Shown here: one piece after another, positions 46,601 through 60,200 of the stretch
Numbering within the stretch: the first letter of the stretch is position 1
Layout of the letters: each line of letters opens with the position of its first letter
NCBI GenBank assembly: GCA_030762895.1
Contig: CM061062.1
Location: forward strand, 239,134,019-239,198,018
Length of the DNA: 64,000 bases
Source of the DNA: Sophora flavescens
Lineage: Eukaryota > Streptophyta > Magnoliopsida > Fabales > Fabaceae
Direction: 5' to 3'
Notes under the pieces: generated by a model
Database searches by the model: none
What the model was told of the DNA's origin: nothing
Seen by the model: the letters and a program-made list of their open reading frames with translations, nothing else
Program-made: the position numbers and the translations under genes

Positions 46601-49600
46601 CACCAAGGAAGGTATGAAGTTGTTGAAGGGAGAGCCTGCACTAACCAGAACTAAGGCTTCTTTTAAATCAATCCTCAAGGCCATGGCTGATCAAGGGGAG
46701 GGTTTCCTATTAGAATATCACAGTATGCAAACTGAGGCAGAACAGGGGCACTCTATTCCTCAGTGGTTGGTTTCAGTTATTGATGATTATGCTGAGGTAT
46801 TACAGGAACCGCAAGGGTTACCTCCACCTAGGCGCCAAGACCATGCCATAGTTCTGAAGGGAGGATCCAATATCCCCAACCTCAGGCCTTATAGATACCC
46901 CCACTATCAGAAAAATGAGATTGAGAAATTGGTAGATGATATGCTGAGTTCAGGAATCATTAGGCCGAGTGTGAGCCCTTACTCGAGCCCGATCATTTTG
47001 GTTAAAAAGAAGGATGGGGGATGGCGTTTCTGTGTTGATTACCGAGCTCTTAACAAAATTACCATTCCGGACAAGTTCCCTATACCGATTATTGATGAGT
47101 TGTTGGATGAATTAGGAGGAGCAGTGGTATTTTCTAAGTTGGACCTTCGATCTGGTTATCACCAGATTCGCATGAGAGAAGAAGATATTCCAAAAACGGC
47201 ATTCCGGACCCATGAGGGGCACTGAGTTTGTTGTCATGCCCTTCGGCTTGACTAATGCACCATCAACATTCCAATCTCTTATGAATGTGATGCTGAAACC
47301 CTATTTGAGAAAGTTCACCCTGGTATTCTTTGATGATATCTTAGTGTACAGCAAAACTGAAGATGATCACAAGAGACACTTGCAAGCCGTGCTAGCTCTT
47401 CTTAAGGAACACCAATTATTTGCAAATAAAAAGAAATGCCACTTTGGACAGCAGCAGCTGGAGTATCTAGGCCACATTATCTCAGCTAAGGGTGTAGCTG
47501 CAGACCCCAAGAAGTTGGCTGTAATGTTAGATTGGCCAGTTCCTAAGGACCTTAAGGCACTTAGAGGTTTTTTGGGTCTTACTGGGTATTACAGAAGGTT
47601 TGTTAGAGACTATGGTAAGCTTGCCAGACCATTGACTCAGCTGTTAAAGAAAGATAATTTTCTTTGGTCTATAGAGGCTCAAGGTGCATTTGATAAATTG
47701 AAGGCCTTGATGGCTGACTTGCCAGTTTTGACAGTTCCGGATTTCTCTAAAGTTTTCACCATTGAGACAGATGCATCGAATAAGGGTCTTGGAGCAGTTC
47801 TTCTCCAAGAGGGCAGACCCGTGGCTTTCCTTAGTCATACTTTATCCGAGAGAGCTCAAGCAAGATCTGTATATGAATGTGAGTTGATGGCCATTGTGAT
47901 GGCAGTGCAGAAATGGAGGCATTACCTTTTGGGCAGGCATTTTGTCATTGTTACTGATCAGAAGAGCTTAAAATTCCTCACAGATCAACGAGTTTTGGGT
48001 GAGGAGCAATTCAAGTGGACATCCAAGTTGATGGGCTTTGATTTCGAGATTCAGTATAGGCCCGGATTAGAGAATAAGGCAGCAGATGCCCTTTCCAGGA
48101 AAATGACTTTTGCTGCCTTGTCCACTGTCCAATTTTCAGAATTGGAAGAATGGGAAGAGGAAGTCCAGCAAGATCCCAAACTGCAGAGTATCATCCAAGA
48201 CTTAATCCAAGACTCCCACTCTCATCCTGGCTATTCTTTTCAGAACAGAAAACTACTCTATAAAGGAAAGCTAGTGCTACCAAAATCTTCTTCCAAGACT
48301 CCTGTCCTACTAAAAGAATTCCATAGCTCAGCAGTAGGGGGGCACTCAGGATTTTTTAGATCCTATAAACGCATCGCTGGACTGGTTTATTGGGAGGGAA
48401 TGAAACGAGATATTCAGCAATTCATGGCTTCATGTGAAATATGTCAGCTAAATAAATATCAGACATTGTCACCAGCAGGTTTGCTCCAACCTCTACCTAT
48501 TCGCACTCAAGTTTGGGCTGATGTGTCCATGGATTTTATTGAAGGACTCCCTAAGGTGCAAGGGAAGGATGTTATTCTGGTGGTAGTAGATCGGCTCACA
48601 AAATATGCTCATTTTATCCCTCTTAGCCATCCATTTACTGCCAAGGACGTGGCAGAAGTGTTCATTGCTGAAGTGGTGAAGTTACATGGATTTCCATCTA
48701 CCATTGTATCCGATAGAGACAAAATTTTCCTCAGTCACTTATGGATGGAGCTATTTCGGTTGGCTGGCACTAAACTCAAATTCAGCTCTGCGTATCATCC
48801 TCAAACCGATGGGCAGACTGAAGTTGTAAATCGTTGTTTGGAAACCTATTTGCGCTGCCTTACAGGTTCTAAGCCGAAACAATGGCCCCGTTGGTTGAGT
48901 TGGGCAGAATTCTGGTTCAACACCAACTATAACAGCTCAACCAAATTGACTCCTTTCAAAGCCCTTTATGGCAGGGAGCCTCCCCACCTCCTTAAAGGTA
49001 CCACCATTCCATCTTCAGTTGAGGAAGTGAACAGCATGACTGAGGCTCGTGATCAATTGTTGCATGATCTAAAAGCCAATTTGCTTAAGGCCCAAGCTCA
49101 GATGAAGCAGTATGCAGATCAGTCTCGCAGGCCAATCACTCTAGCAGTGGGAGATTGGGTTTATTTGAAGCTGCAGCCCTATCGTTTAAAATCTCTTGCA
49201 AAGAAGAGGAACGAGAAGCTGAGTCCTCGCTACTATGGTCCCTATCAAATCAGCAAACAGATTGGTCCGGTTGCTTTTCAGTTATCACTTCCTGCTGATT
49301 GCAAAATCCACCCTGTTTTTCATGCATCATTGTTGAAGAAGGCTCTCTCTCCTTCGATCACACCTCAACCTCTCCCAAAAATGCTCTCTGAAGAGCTGGA
49401 ACTTCAGGTTTTCCCGGCTGCAGTCCAAGCCATCCGAAACACCACCTCTGGTGCAGCTGAGGTTCTGATACAATGGTAGGATCTTCCTGATTTTGAGGCT
49501 ACTTGGGAGCCTTATGAAACAATTGCAACCCAGTTTCCCTCCTTTCACCTTGAGGACAAGGTGGATCTTTTGGGGGGGAGTATTGTTAGACCCCCTATTA

Positions 49601-51188
49601 AGAAAGTATATGAGAGAAGGAGGCCGAAACAGCCCAAGCATATTGGGCCAGCTTCAGATTAGTTGGTTAGTTCCAAGGTAGCAAATTAGCAAGATAAATA
49701 AAGAGCAGAGGGGGGAGAATTAGTTAGGAAGTTAGTTGGAACTAGAACCAGGAGGAAAAGGCCAAGATCCTGAATCTTGGAGGGAGAACAAGCTGTATTT
49801 TTCATTTCTACTATTCTCATCTGTTTGTAGTTACTTTCTCTGATTTTAGGAGCATTTCCCCATAGAATTCTTTCTATACTATAGCAAAATTCATCCAAAA
49901 TCCCTAATTGTTGAACCAGTTCTATCACATTATTATAGATGAATTCTACATAGCATTGTGGGCATCAGGCACATGCATTAGCTAGTGTAGCTTAAATAGT
50001 CTATTGGTTTCTCTCTGCCATATCAGTCCCTTTTTCTGTAACCATGGTGTTAAAGAACTGATTCTTTTCCTGATTGTTTGTTTGTAACATGTTCTGCTCT
50101 CCATTTCTCATGGTTCTTTATCTTTAGTTAGAGACTGCCAAAAAATGTAGTTAATGATTTTGGACTTGAGACTCGATTTAATGCTGGACCAAATTTAGCA
50201 CCAGTACCTCTTATAGCTTGGTATTGCCACTCTTGGAGATGGTTATGGTAATAGTTGTAACTAGTTTGAGTTTTTTAGGCCTTATTTATTTTTTTGATAA
50301 AAAAATAAATATTATTGGAAGAGAAGAGAAAAGAACAAAGAGGATAAGCTATATCCTCACATACATAAAAAAAAAAAAAAAAGCTTAAACCTAAGTTATA
50401 GAACCATGCAACAAAGCATGCCAATCCCTTTGCATGCCTAACTAAGAAACACCTCTAAAAAACCCATGGTCAGTGCTCCAAAGGGATGCCGAAAGAGTAC
50501 CCCTATCCTGAACAAAGTCTAGGGTCGAAAAGGAGTCATAAAAAACAATCTACTATTCGCTTCCAGCCATATACACCAAAGCTCTACAAAAACAGAGCAC
50601 TGCCGCTGAATCTTTGCTTCTTTACAAGAGCCAGAAACAGACCTTCCTTATTTATGGGCACATGGTTTATTGGTTATGATATAGTTTGTTTTGCATGAAA
50701 TTTTGTGCTGAGTTCCTACAATACCCAACAAAAGGTGAACCTCATTAGCTAACAAAGACCAGTGGGCCTTTTGAGAAAACCCGTCTAGCACATTAAAGTT
50801 ATAATCAGGCAACTCAGTGGAGATTTTGGGCTTGGTGACATCGTCGTATGTGGTTTTTATCCAGGAAATTTTTTACCTTTGAGTTAGACTCAGACTTGAA
50901 GAAAGTTGGATGGCCATATTGTTGTTAGCAGCTCAAAAACTTCATGATTGGTTGTTAGGTGCTTTATTCTAGCCTGGCATGCTATTGTAGTCATTTCTTT
51001 AGGTTAAGTACCCAAGCATGGATGAAGGAGAGGTGGCGTATAATTCACTCAACGATCGTTCTGCCAAGTTTACGAACTTGTTATAGCATAATATTCTATG
51101 AAGCACCGACTCTGACACGGACACCGCGACACGACACGACACGGACACCGTGAAGCGGCTAACGTCAAAAACATAGGACACCGGGACA

Positions 51189-51242
<54 letters not shown>

Positions 51243-54200
51243 AAGCTTTACAATTTTCATAATGACCATCACAAAAAGAATACTAATACTAAGGGGTCAT
51301 TTCACAATACAATTTTTACAAAAATAATATCAAGATAAGAAAATGAATAATGTTTTATAAAACAACTAGTTAGGTCCTATGGTAATGAGCCTCACAAAAA
51401 TTGTTAAGAGGCATCATTTTGTTTTATGTCTCAAAAAGTAGAAGATCTAATTTGGGGTTGGTGACCAATGACCTTTCTAGTAAATATTTTTTTAAAAAAT
51501 ATTTAGCTTTGTGACCCATGATCTCAAAATTCTAAGTTGACTTTTTTAAAAAAAATATTTTTTTATGATAGGAGTGTCCGAGAAGTGTCCAAGTCGTGCC
51601 CGAGAAGTGTTCGAGAGGTGTCCGAGCCGAAAAAAATTATTTTTTAATTGAGACACCGCAGAGGGGTGTCCGACACATGTCGGAGGCGTGTCCGTGAAGT
51701 GTCGGTGTCCGAGGCGTGTCCGACACGCGACATGGCACTTTCGAAGAGGTGTCCATGCTTCATCATTAATATTGTTTCTGCTGAGCACTGAAGTTCTTGA
51801 GACGAGGCCTTTTGATAGAACTGGACTAGAATTAATATTGAAATATAATGTTCTTATAGTCTATACAGAATCAATCTCTGAATGATACAGAATTTCCAGG
51901 TATTTGAGTTCAGTAAGTTCCCCTTGCAGCTGTGTAACCATTGCTCCCACGGCGAACTGTAAGGTCAAGTTCTTGAACTTAGCCCTTATGTCTTCTAAAA
52001 ATGGCAACCAATCCATTCCGAGGAGGAAAAATTCCTATTGTGCTTTCAGGCTTTGTAACTGCAAGCTAACTGCTTGGCATACCCCTTTGCCTTTTACCCT
52101 ATGTCCATTTGCAACTTCCACATGGTAGGTAGGTCCACTATGGGAAGATGTAGTTCCTGCACCAACTCAGTATGTATAAAGCTACGGGAAGCTCTGCAAT
52201 CAATCAAAATTGATACCTTGTACCCCACATCTTAAAGGAATTTGGGGACGTCAATCCCACACTGTTGGGCATGGGCAGGTGCAAAGCTTTGTAATGCAGC
52301 TCCTGCCGGTTCCGTAGTGACTCCATTTCATCCTCCTCTTGAACCAATTCTTCCATTAACAGTACATGGTATTATTTATTCTTACAAACATGGTTGGGAT
52401 TGTATTTTTCATCACACCAGAAGCATAATCCCTTCTGAACTTCTCCTGCCACTTTGCATATGGGAGCCTTCTGTGGCTGCTGCCTCTACCCCTGAATGTG
52501 CCATTTAGCCATGAATTAGTGGCTTCCCCCATCAGATCGCTTGTAGACTCCATCTCTAACCCCCCCTTGCTGGAATATTGTGTGTACTAGACTTGGATCC
52601 CAATTCATAGGTAACAGTCTTGGAGGATGGGTGGCTGTTGTAAGGAACTCCCACAGTCCCACTTTGCTTCCCATGGTTAATTCCCCTCTGCCCAAGGCCT
52701 GGTTCTTCTCATTGGTTAGTTGCGCATAATCCATCATCTCCGGATGTGATTCTGCTGGGTGCAACTTCAACTCAGCTTGAATTTTCTTCTTCAACCCATT
52801 CAAGAAAATACCCTTAAGATAGTCTTGCTGTTAGGAACCCAGGAACAGAAATGGAAAAGTAAAGGAAAAGAATGAATCTTTATTGAATTCTAGAACAGAA
52901 AAAGTACAAGAATAGGAGAGAAACTCTCCTCGAAGGGTTTCCCCTTCACAAAGGGTTGCCCCTTTTCCAATTGAGCCTTTGCCCAATTATTAAAAAGCTA
53001 ATATTATGAATGAATCCCTCTACTCCTATTCTCCCTTATTTAAAACCTCTCCTACTAATTAACTAATCCCCTAACTAACTAACTATTACAATTCTCCTTA
53101 TTGGGCTGGGCCCTAACACTTGCTCAGTGATAGAAATGGTCCCGCAAAGATCTCAAACCATTCTCTATATTCTTGCACTTTACCACCATGTTTCAGCCCC
53201 AGTAAAATCTTGTGTGCGTTCTGAATCATGGAAGGTTGGAAACGCCTAATGACTATTTCTGAACAGTGGCCAAGAAGTGTTCACGGCACAGGACTCCCAC
53301 CATTGGAACCACGATAAAGTTCTTACTTCATTGTCATCATAACCACTGTCATAGTCATACGATCTCCCTCTTGTACCTCTCTCAATTGGAAATATACCTC
53401 TCAATGCGATTGACCCACCCGTAGGCATCTTCTCTTGCGAAAATCGGAATTTTGAACTTACTCCACCTATTGTTGCCCTCTTCCCCATGATTCCCTCCAA
53501 TCACATTTTTGCTCTGAGTCAAGGAAGGTTTGTGTTGCAAAGCAACCCCAATTACATCTCATCAATCTTGAACAAGATTTCTTGCACCCCTGTTTCCGTG
53601 CTCTTGACGCGAGCATCCATCAATAGTCGGCGCTCAGCTTCTTCTCCCTGTTGCATATATTCTTGCAGGTTTCTTTCCACCACTTAAACTTGAGCTTCCA
53701 TCCTCATCCAGGCCATGAAACGCTCCTAGGATGAAAGGACTCTGATACCGCTTGATGAAATTGGGCCAGAATTAAGATGGAAATGTAGTGTTCTTGATAG
53801 AACCAATCTCTGAATGATACAAAATTTCCAGGTATTTGAGGGACCTGGAGCTCTCCCGCTCTTTTCCTCTCCTTTCCTGAAACAATCAATCCCCTCTCTT
53901 CCTCTCTGATTGTCTTATAACTACTGTAGCTGCCAAGTCATTAACTCCAGCTGTTCTGTTTTTTCTGTTATTAACAGATTAGGGCTAATCCCCTACTCTA
54001 ACTCCTATTTTTCCTGATGTACACCCACTACTCCCCAGAAAAGTTCCCATCCAATTGAACCAAATAACCATTTGATGAGTAGTGTTAGAGGATAGAATAT
54101 ACTGCACAACCGACCTCAGCAGATTACAGCTTGAGGCGGTTGCCATTCTGTTATAGAACAGAAGCTATATAAATACCTTTCTCCTCTTGTATCAATCATC

Positions 54201-57200
54201 AATTAAAATATACATTTCAGATCTAAGATTCTCGAACCCCTCTCTCTCTCTCTATACATTTCTCTCTCTCTCTACACATTTCAGATCTAAGATTCTCGAA
54301 CTCCTCTCTCTCTCTATATATATACTCTCTCTCTCTCTCAATATACATTTCAGATCTAAGATTCTTGAACCCCCTCTCTCTCTCTATATATATATACTCT
54401 GTCTCTCTCTCGATCGAGGCGGTTACCATTCTGTTAGAACAGAAGCTGTATAAATACTTACCCCCCTCTCTCTCTATCTTAAATACCTTTCTCCTCTTGT
54501 ATCAATCATCAATTAGAATCTACATTTCAGATCTAAGATTCTCGAACCCCTCTCTCTCTCTCTCTCACAAAGCAGATTACAGCTTGAGGCGGTTACCATT
54601 CTGTTAGAACAGAAGCTATATAAATACCTTTCTCCTGTTGTATCAATCATCAATTAGAATATACATTTCAGATCTAAGATTCTCAGATCCCCCCTCCCTC
54701 CCTCTATATATATACATACTGCATACTGCACAACCGATCTCAGCAGATCACAGGTTGAGGCGGCTACCATTCTATACTCCTTTCTCCTCTTGTATCAATC
54801 ATCAATTAGAATATACATTTCAGATCTAAGATTTTCGACCCCCCCCCCCCCTCTCGATCTCTCTCGAGGCGGTTACCATTCTGTTAGAACAGAAGCTATA
54901 TAAATACCTTTCTCCTCTTGTTTCAGTCATCAATTAGAATACACATTTTAGATCTAAGATTCTCGACCCCCACCCCCCCCCCCCCCCCTCACTCTCTCAC
55001 AGAAGCTATATAAATAGCTTTCTCCTCTTGTATCAATCATCAATTAGAATATACATTTCAGATCTAAGATTCTCAAACGAACCCCCCCTTGCCCGTGCTC
55101 TCTCTCTCTCATTAGAATATACATTTCATATCTAAGATTCTCGAACCCCCCTCTCTCTCTCTCATTAGAATATACATTTCATATCTAAGATTCTCGAACC
55201 CGTCTCATTAGAATATACATTTCAGATCTAAGATTCTCGAACCCCTCTCTCTCTCTCCCACTCACACATTTCACTCTCGTCGCATTCTTGCACTCTCTCT
55301 CTCTCTCTCAACATACATTTCAGATCTAAGATTCTCAAACCCCTCTCTCTCTCACATTTCACTCTCTTCGCATTCTTGCACTCTCTCTCTCACACACTTC
55401 GACAATGGCGTCGCACACCGATTCTTGCACTCTCTCTCACACGCACATTTCACTCTCTTCGCTCACAGTAATATGGTATCAAAGCTTGAGTGTTTGACAA
55501 TGGCGTCGCACACCGATTCTTGCACTCTCTCCCTCCCTTTCTCTCACACACACATTTCACTCTCTTCACTCACAGTAATATGTTATCAAAGCTTGAGTGT
55601 TCGACAATGGCGTCGCACACCGATTCTTGCACTCTGCCGCCGCCGAGCGCCTCCATGCCTAACCTCTCCTCTGTTATCACTACAAAGTTGACTGCGAAAA
55701 ACTTTTTACACTGGAAGCAAATCGTGGAAGCCGTTGCTAGATCGAACTGTTTGGAACATTTCGTCGTTTGTTCACAAATACCTAATCGCATTCTGAATGA
55801 TGATGATCGAATCAATGACAAAGTAAATCCTGCATATGGGAAGCTCTGGATCAGCATCTCCTCATCTGGTTGCTCAACTCGATTTCTGAATCGCTTCATG
55901 CTCGAGTGATAGGTTGCACTCATGCTTGGCAACTTTGGGATGAATTACATAATTACTTCAATGCAAAAACCAAAGCGAGGAGCACACAGCTTCGATCTGA
56001 GCTTCGTCACATTGTCAAAGGAGATCACACCATTTCTGAATATCTTCTTCGAATCAAGGCACTGGTTGATGCATTTCGAAAGCAAAGTTGGGTTTATATA
56101 TGATGATTCACTCCGGCTTGTTTCATAAGTGATTATTAACAATCCTTGACTTTGCTGTTGAAAACATAACTGAGATGTGTTTTGTTCAATCTTTTGTTGT
56201 CAAAACTATGTGAAAACTAAAAATAAAATAATATTGAAATGACATGTTCTTCCTGTTTTTGATAATAGTACCAATTGTTTTAACAATTCTGAGCCTTGTA
56301 TGTTGAGCCATGAACTTTATTTCTTGTTCTGTCTTTGTGTAGAATGTTAACTGCAATTTGAGCCATCTGCATGTTGGCATTTAACAGACATCTAGCTGTT
56401 GAAATACTTATTCAAAGTTCTATAAATAGAAGTATTTTGAAGTAAAGGTTGTATCATTTGCATGTTGATTCTTGATTCATATGTAGGGTACCTTCGTTGA
56501 GGGAATAAAGGAAGAGGTTGTACTCTCCCCTGCTCACGCACTGTCCCTTATAGCAGCTGGAGAAGGTAAAAGTGCCAGATAGGTTTGTTTTCTTGTGGAT
56601 TATTGTAGTTTGCTGGTTTGGGTGTACTATAATAATGTGGGATATTTTGTTTTCTGCTTATGCCTTTTTGTAATTAATTAGTGATGTTTATGTAATCTTA
56701 AAATTGAGTTTTTTTTTTATTAAAAAAAAATCTTAAATTGAGTATCGCTGTAAAGAGCAGAGGAAAAAAACAAATTATCCCACTCATCTCAATTTACTTT
56801 ATGTAGTCGTTTTCTTTTGGGAAATGGTTATGCTTATGCATTAAAATACCAGGCATATTAGTTAACAAATTTTAATATGGTATTCTCACAATGTAGCTGC
56901 ATATATAGTGTTTATGGCTGGGCTGTTATTAAAAACTAAAAACTAAATAAACCTGTTTTACTGGTTTTTTGAATGATCATGAGAAATGTGTTCTTCTACA
57001 GTTCTACTAGATGCCCCCTTTCTGTTATTTTATGTCTTTTTCTAGATTCTTGACAAAATTTTAATTTGAAAACAGAGCACAGGCATGTTGGATCCACAAA
57101 CTTCAACCTACTCAGCAGCAGGAGCCATACAATATTTACCCTGGTGGGTTTGTACCATCTTAAAAGACGAATGATATTGTTCTAATTGATTAACATGGTT

Positions 57201-60200
57201 CTTATATTTATTTTACGTGCTAACTGTATCAACTTTTATATATATTTGCTTTGTGTTTACATCTTAACACTTGAGCATTTATATGTAACAAGCACCTAGT
57301 GCAGCTATGTAATTGGTAAATCATGCCTGTAACTAGCAAATTTGTTACCATGGAGAAAGTGCTGAATAGACACAGACCATCGTCCTAAAGACTTCTTGTT
57401 GAGAATACCTCATTATTATTCTTATTTTTTCTTTCTAAGATAAAAAGGACCTGCTGGGGGATTGGAGTGATTTCATGTAACCCATTTCTTTCAATTGCTT
57501 TTTACTGTATTACTTGTATTGTTTCTAACCGCTTACTATTTTGTAGACCATAGAGAGTAGTCCATGTGGTGAAAATAATGAAGGAGAAGCAGTAACGCTG
57601 TCACAACTGGTAGTTATTTTGAACTTTTTGGTTGCACTTAATTTTCTTTGTACTTTTGATCTCCACTTCTAAGCTTTAACGTGGGTAATGATATCATGTT
57701 CATGCTTTGTACTTTTCTATTGTTTCTTATATTTTTTTTTATTATTGTACTTATACATGCAGAATCTCATCGATCTAGCAGGTTCTGAGAGCTCAAAAGC
57801 TGAAACAACTGGCATGAGAAGGAGAGAAGGATCTTATATCAATAGAAGTCTTCTAACTCTTGGAACGGTGAGGTCTCAAACCTATTTTTTTTGTACATAG
57901 GACTCTAAGGCCTAGTGTGGGTTGGTAGATGGTAGGCTGAAGTACAAGCAAGGAGGCATTTGGGGGATTCAACATAGGAATCAAGTGGTCCCTTGGTCCC
58001 TGAAGAGACCTGGTGCACTTGGGCTATGGCTCTTGGGTACTCCAAAATGGTTGCTGTACTCATACTAGGGCACGCACCCAGTACCTATGAAGCACTAACA
58101 CAGACACCTGACACACGGACACTTGCAATGTCCAAAATATAGGATACCGCGACACGGCTATATATATATAATATATAATTATATATATATATATATCTAT
58201 ATCTCTGTGTGTGTTAAATCATATAAAATTAAATGAGTATCATTTAAAAGATCTAAATTGAAAATCAAGATTGATATATTTATCATCTGAAATAACTTGA
58301 TAAGTATTACGTTTTTCCTATGATAATGAGTCTCACAAAATAATGAGACATCATTATACAATTTGAACACTTTGTTTCTTTACAAGTGGAGGTGCTGGCA
58401 AAAAACATAGATTGCCGGAAGAAGGAAGGAGTGTATACAAGGAGTAAGTAAAAAAGTTGTTTAATGAAATTGAAGAAACGACAATGAAAATAGTATTACT
58501 CTCTACTTCTTTTATTATTTAAAAGTTTTAATTAATATTTTATTTATTTAAAAAAATTTGAGACGTGTCCTTGAGGTGTCCAAAGCACATATAGAAGTGT
58601 CAGCAAAGTTTCCAGGAAGTGTCGAAAGCACGTGTGTGTCAGTGTCGCACGAGTATCGGTGTCGGACTCGGACATTCCAAAAGCTAGGAGTGTATACACT
58701 AGGACACGTGTTGTACCAAGTACTTATTGGGTACGCATGCATACTTTACCCAATACACACATCATAAGTAGGTACCTAATGTCACATAAGTACTAGGTAT
58801 CAATCCATGCAAAATACCATGTTTTGTTGCTAAGTTATTTGTTTTCCTGTTAAATGAAACAAACATTTATTGAATCATATTCCTTCATGAATTTTGGCTT
58901 ATTTGGAAAACTCCTGGAGTTTTGTTGAATCTTGTAGTTTAATATTATGAAAATTATATTTATCTTATGATTAAATAACTTTTGTTTATATTTTTATATC
59001 TCTATATCTCTATTTAATGATCATGTCGTACTTGTACCCTAGTTTTTAGAAATTTTTGCCGTACCTTGCTCTACCACTCGTATCAATACTGGCTCGTACC
59101 CGTATCCATGCTATGTAGCTTCTACACGATCCACTGGCAGGAAATTGGTCGCCATATTAAATTTCAAATTTTTCTTTCTTTGTATTTGTTTTGCACTGTC
59201 AAACAGGTTGGATGACTTGCAGCCCATTTTTAAAACAACCTGAAGTAAGGCAGGCCTTAGCCAGCTTATTTAACCCACCAAAACTTGAAACTTATTATAA
59301 AATTTAAAATGACAAATGTCATATAAACTTAGAAACCCTTGAAATGTGTATTTGGATTAGCCGCAAAAAATTGAATGTTTTGATAATCGATTATATGCAT
59401 AATCAATTATTGTTATAATTTAGGTTTAATGAACTTTTTAGTCCTTGAAAATAGGGGTTGTTTTGGTTTTAGTCCTTGCAAAATATAGTGGGAGGGATGG
59501 TATTGGTGTTTAGGCCTATAAGGGAGGCTTTCTGAGATGGTGAGAAATTATTAAAAGATAGGAAATGTGAAAGAGGGTATAATGGCCTTTTTGTGCATTT
59601 CCTAATTCTTTTTCTAATGGGTATGGGCAGATTCTAATCTTTACTATTCAAATGAAATTCATTTTCATCTTGCAATGAAGAGTTAAACATCATTACCTCA
59701 TTCGGAGGTTCTGCGTTGGATTCTTGGACCTGCACAGGTTCCAGATCGGCCATATTCCTCCTTGTGAATACCTTGCCTTTACCAAACCTTACATTCTTAA
59801 GAGCAGAATCTGTTATTCCTTGAGGTGTTTTGGGTGCAGGTTCAGAGGAATTTTCAGAATTGATTTTTTCAAGTGAATCATTAGGACTCTACTTCACGGC
59901 CAAAATTTAGAGCAATCGGAGCAGGTCGGACGGGAACAGGAAATTACCCTTGATACCCTTGGGTAGGAGCAGGACTCTTTGGAGGAAGATTGATTTTTTC
60001 AAGTGAACCATCAGGAGCCATTTCTGAGTGGAAGAATAGCCCACAAAGACATTTTAGAGCCCTCAGATATAGTTTTCCTTGCTGTGATTGTGAATATGGA
60101 CAAAGGACAAACACCCAAAAATTCCTTGGACAAGGTTGTTTGTGGTATGTATATCAAGGTAAAAGGAGAAAAGGATGTCCACTGGGCTCGAGTCCCAAAA

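Larger units (their letters stand above)
44763..49927 (+). mobile_element. Reina-like Ty3/gypsy chromovirus in kinesin intron 7, TSD CATTA
   Basis: 5165 bp, same strand as the host gene. LTRs 44763-45106 and 49584-49927 (344 bp each, TGTTAG...TCTATCA) differ at 9 positions by eye. CATTA flanks both sides (44758-44762 and 49928-49932). Primer-binding site TGGTATCAAAGC begins at 45109 and polypurine tract TTTTGGGGGGGAG lies just before 49584. One 2-nt deletion and one stop are the only coding defects seen. Confidence 0.95.

Noticed and set aside
54223..54429. ORF of ERERE-type repeats on the minus strand
   Set aside because: Pure product of (CT)n microsatellites.
54211..55350. Regularly repeated 18-nt motif as a possible CRISPR array
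   Set aside because: Spacers are CT/TA microsatellites of varying length, the repeat is a copia LTR end, and the DNA is plant nuclear.
59425..59490. Possible MITE with TTTTAGTCCTTG repeats
   Set aside because: Only two short words; no terminal inverted repeats or duplication could be defined.
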